5,847 nt of DNA from Syntrophomonadaceae bacterium. GTDB taxonomy: Bacteria; Bacillota; Dethiobacteria; DTU022. The translations under genes were made by a program, and so were the position numbers. The DNA lies in the NCBI GenBank assembly GCA_007126465.1, contig SLBE01000069.1:1-5847 (forward strand), read 5' to 3'. Under the pieces are notes generated by a model. That model ran no database searches. It worked only from the letters and a program-made list of their open reading frames with translations, and was not told the origin of the DNA. This document shows, piece by piece, positions 1 to 5,174 of the stretch. Every line of letters begins with the position of its first letter. Positions within the stretch are counted from its first letter, which is position 1.

Positions 1-2
1 AC

Positions 3-1043
3 GTGGCCAACAGCGCGATCGGCGTCGACATCGGTTCCCGCACCATCGCGGTGGCCGAGGTCAAGGCTGGCCGGGGGACGACCTCGGTCACGAACTTCGG
101 CGGGGTCGAGCTCCCCGACGATGTGGTGCGCGAGGGCGAGGTGCTGGACGTCGCCGCTGTCGCCGAAGCGCTCCGTGAGCTCGTGGACACCGCCAAGCTG
201 ACCTCGAAGCGGGTCTGGCTCGGCGTTTCGAACCAGCGCGTCGTGGTGCGGCAGGTCGATCTCCCGGCCATGGAGGAGAAGGAGCTCCGCTCCTCGCTCC
301 GCTACCAGGTCCAGGAGTACATCCCCATCCCGGTCGAGGAAGCAGAGCTCGACATCCACGTCGTCTCCAGCTTCACGGCGGACGACGGCGCCGAGATGCA
401 GCGGCTCCTGCTCGTCGCCGGACACCGGGACATGATCACCGCCCACGTCGACGCGGCGACCCAGGCAGGGCTCAAGCCGATCGGCGTGGACCTGAACCCC
501 TTCTCGGTCCTGAGGGCCATGGGCGACGACAGCACCTTCGGGCAGGGCAGCCAGGTGCTCGTCGATGCCGGGGCCGGGGTGACCAACATCGTCGTCCACG
601 AGCAGGGCATCCCGACCTTCGTCCGGATCCTGGTCATGGGCGGGGATCAGATCACCGATGCTCTGGCGTCGGGGATGGCCGTCAGCCGTCAGGAAGCCGA
701 GGATGCCAAACGCGCGGCGACCGTCGGCTCCACCGGTGACGTGGTGAGCCAGATCGTCACCGAGCAGGCGGACGCCTTCGTGGACGAGGTCCGCAGCTCG
801 CTCGACTACTACCAGGCGCAGACCGGGAGCTCACGGCTCTCCGGGGTCGTGCTCACCGGCGGAGCGTCGCTGCTGTCGGGCCTCGGTGAGCGCCTGGCCG
901 GCAGCATCCGCTTGCCCGTCGAGGTCGGCAACCCGTTCGCGCGTTGGCCGGCCACCGACACGGTCTACAGCGAGGAAGACCTGGCGCGAGTCGGGCCGAG
1001 CCTGGTCACTGCCGTCGGTCTGGCCCTGGGAGGCCTCGAATGA
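3..1043 (+). CDS. pilM: Type IV pilus assembly protein PilM (actin-like)
   Basis: The 346-residue product is the cytoplasmic, actin/FtsA-fold component of the T4P platform that binds nucleotide and the N-terminal tail of PilN. Visible motifs are phosphate-1 GVDIGSRTIAVAEV (about residues 7-20), the PilM-typical YQVQEYIPIPVEEAELD segment (about 101-117), phosphate-2 VDAGAGVTNIVV (from residue 187) and the adenosine-motif VVLTGGASLLSGL (282-294). Length agrees with the family (about 350). It has no signal peptide, membrane segment or cysteine. The GTG start is chosen because the family N-terminus begins immediately there; only two bases precede it, so its ribosome site and promoter cannot be seen and a slightly earlier start is not excluded. 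The stop overlaps the pilN start (ATGA), so translation is probably coupled. Family assignment is firm. Confidence 0.95.
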   Translation: MANSAIGVDIGSRTIAVAEVKAGRGTTSVTNFGGVELPDDVVREGEVLDVAAVAEALRELVDTAKLTSKRVWLGVSNQRVVVRQVDLPAMEEKELRSSLRYQVQEYIPIPVEEAELDIHVVSSFTADDGAEMQRLLLVAGHRDMITAHVDAATQAGLKPIGVDLNPFSVLRAMGDDSTFGQGSQVLVDAGAGVTNIVVHEQGIPTFVRILVMGGDQITDALASGMAVSRQEAEDAKRAATVGSTGDVVSQIVTEQADAFVDEVRSSLDYYQAQTGSSRLSGVVLTGGASLLSGLGERLAGSIRLPVEVGNPFARWPATDTVYSEEDLARVGPSLVTAVGLALGGLE

Positions 1044-1663
1044 GTGTGCGCGTCAACCTCCTCCCCGAGGCCACCAAGCAGCGTGGTCGCGCCAACCAGC
1101 AACGGCTGACGGCGGCCCTCGCTGCGGGAGTGCTGCTCCTGGCGCTCGGGGGCGTCTGGTGGTGGGCTTCCAGCCAGGTGCGACAGGCCGAGGACCGGCT
1201 CGCCGCCGAGCAGGCTGTGAGCGCCGGCCTCCGGGCCGAGGAGGCGGAGCTGGTCGCCTTCCGCGACCTGGCCAACCGCCTCGACCAAGCCGAGGAAGTG
1301 CTCGTCGCCAGTCTGGCCGACGAGGTCTCACTCGCTGGAGTCTTCCAGGACCTCGCCGCGGTGATGCCCGAGGACGCGCAGATCGACACCCTGGCCGTCA
1401 ACCTCCAGGGGGTTCCCGAGCGCACCGATGTGATCGGCAACCTCGTGATCACCGGCCGCACGTTGACATCACATGCGCCGGGGGTGGAGCGCATGCTGCT
1501 CTCGCTCGAGAAGATCACGACCTTCGGTGAGCTGTTCCTGAACTCCTCCACGCTGGATCAGGAGCAGGAGGACCCGGTCGCAACGTTCTCGCTCGAGGGA
1601 GCGGTTCGCGCCGAGGCGAGGACCGATAGGTACGTCACTGGACTGCCGGGGGAGTTGCGATGA
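1040..1663 (+). CDS. pilN: Type IV pilus assembly protein PilN
   Basis: This 207-residue bitopic membrane protein links cytoplasmic PilM to the extracytoplasmic platform. The N-terminal cytoplasmic tail has the PilM-binding signature VNLLP (residues 5-9), followed by a basic stretch, one transmembrane helix (about 24-43, ending in WWW) and a Glu/Ala-rich predicted coiled coil (about 46-90). A PilN-type ferredoxin-like domain follows, recognisable from FQDLAAVMPEDAQIDTL and VERMLLSLEKITTFGELFL. The start is decided by the family N-terminus, the SD GGGAGG at 1028-1033 (6-nt spacer) and the ATGA overlap with pilM. An in-frame start at 944 would add 32 residues unlike PilN and lie inside pilM, so it is rejected. 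The end overlaps pilO by ATGA. Confidence 0.93.
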   Translation: MSVRVNLLPEATKQRGRANQQRLTAALAAGVLLLALGGVWWWASSQVRQAEDRLAAEQAVSAGLRAEEAELVAFRDLANRLDQAEEVLVASLADEVSLAGVFQDLAAVMPEDAQIDTLAVNLQGVPERTDVIGNLVITGRTLTSHAPGVERMLLSLEKITTFGELFLNSSTLDQEQEDPVATFSLEGAVRAEARTDRYVTGLPGELR

Positions 1664-2289
1664 GCCGCATGGCGTGGGTGGTAACCGCTCTCGGAGCGGT
1701 GGCGGTCATCGCCCTGTTCTTCGTGCTGGTCTTCCAGCCGGCCCGCGAGGAGCTCGCCGAGGTGGAGGAACAGATCGCGATGGAGCAGGCTGAGCAGGCC
1801 CGGCTCGGTGCCGAGATCGAGCGCCTCCGGCTGGTGCGAGAGAGCGCCCCCGGCGTCGAGGCCGACCTCGCTGCTGCCGATGCCATCGTCCCTCGCGACC
1901 CCGCGCTGCCCGCGCTGGTACGCCAGCTCCAGGTGGCGGCAGACGAATCCGGCATCACGCTCACCTCGGTGGCCACCAGCCGTCCGGTCGAGCTGGAGAC
2001 GCCCCCGGTGGAGGGACTCTCCGCGATCGACGTGAACACCCAGGTGGAGGGCGGCTACTTCCAGATCGTCGACTTCCTCCGACGCATCGAGCAACCCAGC
2101 ATCACACCGCGCGGGCTCACATGGGTCAACGCGACCGTGACACGCAACGATGACAGCTATCCCGACCTGAACGTGTCGCTCGCCGGTCGTGCGTACGCGG
2201 TCGTCGCCGTGCCCCTGCCTCCCGAACCCGAGGTCGAGCCGGAGGACGCAGGCGAGGATGAGGATGACGAGGCGGAGGAAGCGTCGTGA
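1660..2289 (+). CDS. pilO: Type IV pilus assembly protein PilO
   Basis: This 209-residue partner of PilN forms the inner-membrane (here probably the single-membrane) alignment complex. It has a very short N-terminus, one transmembrane helix (about 5-25), a charged coiled coil (about 28-66), and a PilO ferredoxin-like domain with the characteristic VEGGYFQIVDFLRRIEQ segment. The C-terminus after about residue 187 is an acidic, Pro/Glu/Asp-rich tail (PPEPEVEPEDAGEDEDDEAE and on), which is not part of the core PilO fold and is probably disordered. SD GGGGGAG at 1648-1654 precedes the ATG by 5 nt. The ATGA overlap with pilN and GTGA overlap with the next gene indicate translational coupling. No cysteines are present. 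Confidence 0.92.
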   Translation: MSRMAWVVTALGAVAVIALFFVLVFQPAREELAEVEEQIAMEQAEQARLGAEIERLRLVRESAPGVEADLAAADAIVPRDPALPALVRQLQVAADESGITLTSVATSRPVELETPPVEGLSAIDVNTQVEGGYFQIVDFLRRIEQPSITPRGLTWVNATVTRNDDSYPDLNVSLAGRAYAVVAVPLPPEPEVEPEDAGEDEDDEAEEAS

Positions 2290-2954
2290 CGGACACTCGA
2301 ACGCGCAGCCTCGAACCGATGATCTCGCGTGGCCAGACGGGCCTGCGCGGGCTGATCGTCATCCTCGGTGTGGCGGGGACGGCGATCGTCGCGGGACTCG
2401 CGGTCTGGCTCGGCAGCTCGTCGAGCGTCGACCCCGACCAGGGTGTACCGCTCGATGACCCGGCACTGACCGCCGAGGCCGACGCTGAGGACACCGCGGA
2501 GGCCCAGGCTGTCACCGAGCCGATCGCGCTGCCGCTGGTGACCTACGAGCTGTTCCTCGCCCGCGATCCCTTCGAGCCGGTCGTCCCCGAGCCCGTGCCG
2601 GACCCACCCGCTCCCACCGACCCCGCCACACCAGCGCCCGATGATGGCAACGGTCCCGCTCCGAGCGATCCCGGCGACACCACCGTCGGCAACTCGAACT
2701 CGGAGGCGAACGGCGCCTGCACCGGGACCGTCGAGGTGGTCTGTGAGGGACGGGTCGTGACGGTCGTCGAGCTCGCTGAGGAGAACGGCGAGCTGGTGGT
2801 CGTGATCCAGGTCGACACCATGCGGTACCGGGTCGCTGTGGGTGATGTCTTCGCCGACAACTTCCAGGTCATCAGCATCTCGCCCGAGCAGGTGAGGATC
2901 CTGTACGGCGACCGTGTCGCACGCATCGAGGTCGGCGACAACGCCCTGAAGTAG
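2286..2954 (+). CDS. PilP/GspC-like membrane-anchored pilus assembly protein
   Basis: The 222-residue product has a cytoplasmic tail, one transmembrane helix (about 22-42), an acidic Ala-rich stretch, the motif FLARDPFEPV (90-99), a Pro/Asp-rich linker (about 98-131) and a C-terminal beta-rich domain (about 140-222). That domain follows the pattern VELAEENGELVVVIQVDTMR, RVAVGDVF, FQVISISPEQVRILYGD. The RDPF-x-P motif, flexible linker and small beta domain recall the homology region of GspC and PilP, and the gene occupies the pilP position after pilO. It lacks the lipobox of proteobacterial PilP and is anchored by a helix, as GspC is. C145 and C153 could form a disulfide (inference). The GTG start is supported by SD GGAGGA at 2274-2279 (6-nt spacer) and the GTGA overlap; an alternative ATG at 2319 lacks an SD. 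The family call is from pattern and context only. Confidence 0.7.
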   Translation: MTDTRTRSLEPMISRGQTGLRGLIVILGVAGTAIVAGLAVWLGSSSSVDPDQGVPLDDPALTAEADAEDTAEAQAVTEPIALPLVTYELFLARDPFEPVVPEPVPDPPAPTDPATPAPDDGNGPAPSDPGDTTVGNSNSEANGACTGTVEVVCEGRVVTVVELAEENGELVVVIQVDTMRYRVAVGDVFADNFQVISISPEQVRILYGDRVARIEVGDNALK

Positions 2955-2964
2955 GCGGGTCCCA

Positions 2965-2980
2965 CCTCGAGCCCTCGAGC
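2965..2980. repeat. Perfect tandem repeat, 2 x CCTCGAGC
   Basis: Two back-to-back copies of the 8-mer CCTCGAGC begin 10 nt after the stop of the PilP-like gene. Each contains the palindrome CTCGAG, so the pair can also fold as CTCG-loop-CGAG. It could be an operator half-site pair or part of a weak 3' hairpin, or simply chance; no T-tract follows, so it is not a canonical intrinsic terminator. Confidence 0.45.
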
Positions 2981-3025
2981 GCACGGCACCCGCACGTCTG
3001 TCACTGTGCCGGCCGCCCGCTTCTG

Positions 3026-3054
3026 CTCAAGGCCATGGCGTCACCTGCCGATAG
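3026..3054 (+). promoter_or_regulatory. Candidate FliA/WhiG-type (sigma-28 family) promoter
   Basis: The -10-like element GCCGATAG (3047-3054) matches the sigma-28 family GCCGATAA core at seven of eight positions. Upstream lies CTCAA (3026-3030), giving TCAA-N16-GCCGATAG, close to the usual TAAA-N15/16-GCCGATAA layout and to the CTCA-type -35 elements known for actinobacterial FliA. Its position, about 50 nt before the minor-pilin GTG start, is suitable for a second transcription unit. Caution: GCCGAT-like words are common in GC-rich DNA (for example at 3124-3130 inside the next gene), so this is a pattern match only. Confidence 0.35.
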
Positions 3055-3078
3055 GGCGGCAAGGCCGGGATCCCGGCC
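3046..3078 (+). other. Two adjacent hairpins including a 16-bp perfect palindrome
   Basis: Hairpin 1 pairs TGCCG (3046-3050) with CGGCA (3057-3061) around the loop ATAGGG. One base later, hairpin 2 is the perfect palindrome GGCCGGGATCCCGGCC (3063-3078), a 6-bp stem with a GATC loop as RNA, or a symmetric protein-binding site as DNA. Loop GGG (3054-3056) could pair with CCC at 3083-3085, and that CCC could alternatively pair with the SD GGG at 3093-3095. There is no T-run, so a classical terminator is unlikely. A leader structure or dimeric-regulator operator are both possible. Confidence 0.5.
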
Positions 3079-3091
3079 GTATCCCGCGCGC

Positions 3092-3097
3092 AGGGGG
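3092..3097 (+). promoter_or_regulatory. Ribosome binding site deciding the GTG start at 3106
   Basis: AGGGGG ends 8 nt before GTG 3106. No other start codon exists between the in-frame stop at 3052-3054 and this GTG, and translation from it gives a prepilin leader with the processing site at a sensible distance. This fixes the start of the large minor pilin. Confidence 0.65.
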
Positions 3098-3105
3098 CGA
3101 CCGAC

Positions 3106-4515
3106 GTGCGATCGACGCCAAGGGCCGATACGACCACCAGAGACCGGATCGAGGCCGCCGACGGCCTCTCCCTGGTCGAGATGCTGGTGGCCATCCTGCT
3201 GCTCGGCGTGATCCTCACCGCTGCCGCGTCGTCCCTCGTGCAGTTCATGCGCACCGCGGCCGACAACGAGCGTCGCGTGCAGGCGACCGCGTTGATGAAC
3301 AGCCTCCATGAGGAGTTCCAAGCGCTGGCCTGGCAGGACGCCGTGGTCTACGAGGACGAGCTTCAGGCCCTCGTCGACGACGGCTTCGACGGCATCACCA
3401 ACGGACCCCAGTGGGAGTTCGATGGGCTGGAGCTGGTCACGCTGCCAGGCCCGGTCGCCGGCGACCGACGGGATGGTGTACCTGAGATCTCCATCACGCC
3501 GGAGACCTCCGATGGCCGGGACTACGAGGTGATCAGGCTCGTCGCATGGAGCGATCGGGACGCTGGGATCAAGCGTTTCATCACGATCGTCCAGTGGAGC
3601 CTCTACAACCGTGTCTACCAGGAGCGCTACTTCTCCGAGCGCGCTCCGACGGCGTCCGAGGCCGGCGACCCGGAGCGGCCGCGCGTGGTGCAGTTCCAGG
3701 TCGGCCCGTCGCCGATGCAGCTGATCGATGTCTCCACGATTGAGCCCGCGCAGAACGAAGGTGAGATCAGGGTCACGGTCCGGTTCAGCAGCGGTGTGGA
3801 CACCGCCGTCGTCCGCTATCGGTCGGTGGACACCATGCCGGACGAGTCGCTGGTCATGGGGGAGCGCACCCTCGATCTGACCGCCTACATCACCGATGAG
3901 TCCGGCCGGGGCGTCGCCTGGCGGGGGACGATCCCCGCCGGGACGCGGACCTTCCCCAACGGGACCCGGCCCTTCAGAGCGATCGGCACCCTCGGCGGTG
4001 ACGAGTTCACCGGGAGCACCGCGATGGACTTCGAAGGTGGCTCCATCGCGGCGGGCACCGTTGAGGATGACGACAACGATGGTGCTGCTCCACCCCCGAT
4101 CGATGATGGTGATGGCGGTGACCCGTACCCGGACCTCGGAGCGGTCACGATCGAGTCGGCCGGGCTGAACCGCGAGTGGGTCTGCCTGGACAACAACGGC
4201 CGGTTCGTCAACGACGTGACGGTGACGGCCTTCGTCTCAGGTGTCATGCCCGACGCCTACAACGTCTCGGCGACCTACACGGCAGGTGGCACCCGCAACC
4301 AGAGCCTCCAACCCGTGACAGAGATCTTCAACGGAAGCAACGCGGAGTTCAAGCTGGTCCTCGCGGCAGGGAGCGACCACGGTTTCAGCCTGACCGGTCA
4401 GAACACGGCCCAGACCGACTTCGTCGTGACGGCCCTTCGTCCTGGGTCCGGTTCCAACGACGTCAAGTCGACGGGCACGTTGACGGTTCTCCGTCACAAC
4501 CAGCCGGGGTGTTAG
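3106..4515 (+). CDS. Large multidomain type IV prepilin (minor pilin, putative adhesin-like)
   Basis: This 469-residue prepilin has a 20-residue leader ending in Gly20, then the N-methylation/cleavage motif G|LSLVE with Glu at +5 (E25), and a hydrophobic pilin helix (about 21-45). A prepilin-type head (about 46-185) is followed by a beta-rich segment (about 190-315). An Asp-rich, Pro-containing linker comes next (about 320-344, with DDDNDG and DDGDGGD). A second beta-rich domain (about 345-469) contains C360 and ends in C469, the only two cysteines. Typical minor pilins are 120-250 residues, so the C-terminal half is an addition; its Ig-like character is inferred from alternating hydrophobic patterning, not homology. 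It is first in a block of minor pilins, 2 nt before the next gene. A tip-exposed binding role is plausible but unproven. Confidence 0.85.
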   Translation: MRSTPRADTTTRDRIEAADGLSLVEMLVAILLLGVILTAAASSLVQFMRTAADNERRVQATALMNSLHEEFQALAWQDAVVYEDELQALVDDGFDGITNGPQWEFDGLELVTLPGPVAGDRRDGVPEISITPETSDGRDYEVIRLVAWSDRDAGIKRFITIVQWSLYNRVYQERYFSERAPTASEAGDPERPRVVQFQVGPSPMQLIDVSTIEPAQNEGEIRVTVRFSSGVDTAVVRYRSVDTMPDESLVMGERTLDLTAYITDESGRGVAWRGTIPAGTRTFPNGTRPFRAIGTLGGDEFTGSTAMDFEGGSIAAGTVEDDDNDGAAPPPIDDGDGGDPYPDLGAVTIESAGLNREWVCLDNNGRFVNDVTVTAFVSGVMPDAYNVSATYTAGGTRNQSLQPVTEIFNGSNAEFKLVLAAGSDHGFSLTGQNTAQTDFVVTALRPGSGSNDVKSTGTLTVLRHNQPGC

Positions 4516-4517
4516 GT

Positions 4518-5174
4518 ATGAGATACCGATCCGAAACCGGCTTCACCCTCGTCGAGCTCCTCGTCGTCATGCTGCTCATGGGCGTCGTCGGTGGGTTCGT
4601 CACGGCGTCCCTGGTGCGCAGCATGCAGGTGACACGGACGACCTCCGAGCGGGCGATCGCGCTGCATGACATCGAGCGCTCGCTGCAGGTCGTCGGGCGC
4701 GAACTCCGAGTGGCGGACCCGATCTACCTCGCTGCCGATGGCGACTACAGGAACGTGATCGGGGCCGAGGTGGTGCGGGACCGCACGGTCCAGATCCACA
4801 CCTTCCTGATCGAGGAGGAGGATGGGGTCCAGTTCCTCTTCCAGGAGATCACCGAGTACGACCTGGACGAGGTGTTCGCGGTCGGCGGTGATCCGTTGAA
4901 GGCGACCCCGACGACCTTGCCTCGTCGACGCCTGATCACCGATGTCGACAACGGGATCGACGCGGTCTTCACCTACTACGACGGGGACGGGACCGAGCTC
5001 TGTCCGCCCGAAGAAGAGTCCGAAAACGAGTGGGACTGCGACGAGCCAGAAGAGGTGTTCGCGGATGCCAGCCAGATCGGCATCCGTCTCGTCCGCAACC
5101 TCGACGGCCAGGAGCCCATCCGTGCCGAGACCCGCATCAACGTGCGCAACACCCGCTACGGGAGAGTCTCATGA
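4518..5174 (+). CDS. GspJ/PilW-like type IV prepilin (minor pilin)
   Basis: The 218-residue product has a short leader MRYRSETG, prepilin-peptidase site G8|FTLVE with Glu at +5 (E13), and a hydrophobic helix (about 9-34). Then comes a helical segment rich in Arg/Glu and a mixed alpha/beta head with acidic loops. C162 and C174 bracket a very acidic loop (PPEEESENEWD) and could form a disulfide. Length and the RSLQVVGRELRVADP segment resemble GspJ/PilW-type pseudopilins, which help prime pilus assembly. The ATG is chosen over an upstream in-frame start at 4176, which would lie inside the preceding gene and bury the prepilin leader. GGGGTG at 4506-4511 is an acceptable SD with a 6-nt spacer. The next gene overlaps it by ATGA. 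Confidence 0.87.
   Translation: MRYRSETGFTLVELLVVMLLMGVVGGFVTASLVRSMQVTRTTSERAIALHDIERSLQVVGRELRVADPIYLAADGDYRNVIGAEVVRDRTVQIHTFLIEEEDGVQFLFQEITEYDLDEVFAVGGDPLKATPTTLPRRRLITDVDNGIDAVFTYYDGDGTELCPPEEESENEWDCDEPEEVFADASQIGIRLVRNLDGQEPIRAETRINVRNTRYGRVS

Larger units (their letters stand above)
2955..3105. other. Structured intergenic region between platform and minor-pilin genes
   Basis: This is the only substantial gap in an otherwise overlapping gene string, and no credible small gene lies in it. In order it contains: a tandem 8-bp repeat (2965-2980); an imperfectly placed inverted repeat CGGCAC (2984-2989) / GTGCCG (3006-3011) with a 16-nt spacer; a sigma-28-like promoter candidate (3026-3054); two adjacent hairpins (3046-3061 and 3063-3078); and the SD of the next gene (3092-3097). 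The reading frame of the next gene is closed by TAG at 3052-3054, so that protein cannot extend further upstream. Confidence 0.7.

Noticed and set aside
886..1530. 214-codon + strand open frame across the pilM-pilN junction
   Set aside because: Arg/Pro/Gly-rich frame shadow of pilM and pilN with no recognisable features.
1558..2094. 178-codon minus-strand open frame opposite the end of pilN and most of pilO
   Set aside because: Shadow of pilN/pilO; His-rich composition and no SD or domain.
2157..2984. 275-codon minus-strand open frame opposite pilO, the PilP-like gene and part of the gap
   Set aside because: It lies opposite well-supported + strand genes, its His/Arg/Asp-rich product has no recognisable fold, and long antisense frames are expected in GC-rich coding DNA.
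3063..3078. Rho-independent terminator at the perfect palindrome
   Set aside because: No T-tract follows the hairpin; it sits close before the SD of the next gene rather than after the upstream stop.
3040..3105. c-di-GMP-I (GEMM) riboswitch, suggested by GATAGGGCGGCAAGGCC followed by a hairpin upstream of a pilin gene
   Set aside because: The invariant GACGCAAAGCC-type segment after the first hairpin and the second receptor helix are absent, so the resemblance is limited to a few G-rich bases.
3124..3130. Second GCCGATA sigma-28-like -10 element
   Set aside because: It lies inside the prepilin coding region with no suitable -35 at the right distance; it shows that the word arises by chance in this DNA.
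3006..3311. 101-codon + strand open frame starting in the intergenic region
   Set aside because: The product is Arg/Pro-rich with no domain and overlaps the large prepilin in another frame; the prepilin has the clear leader and SD.
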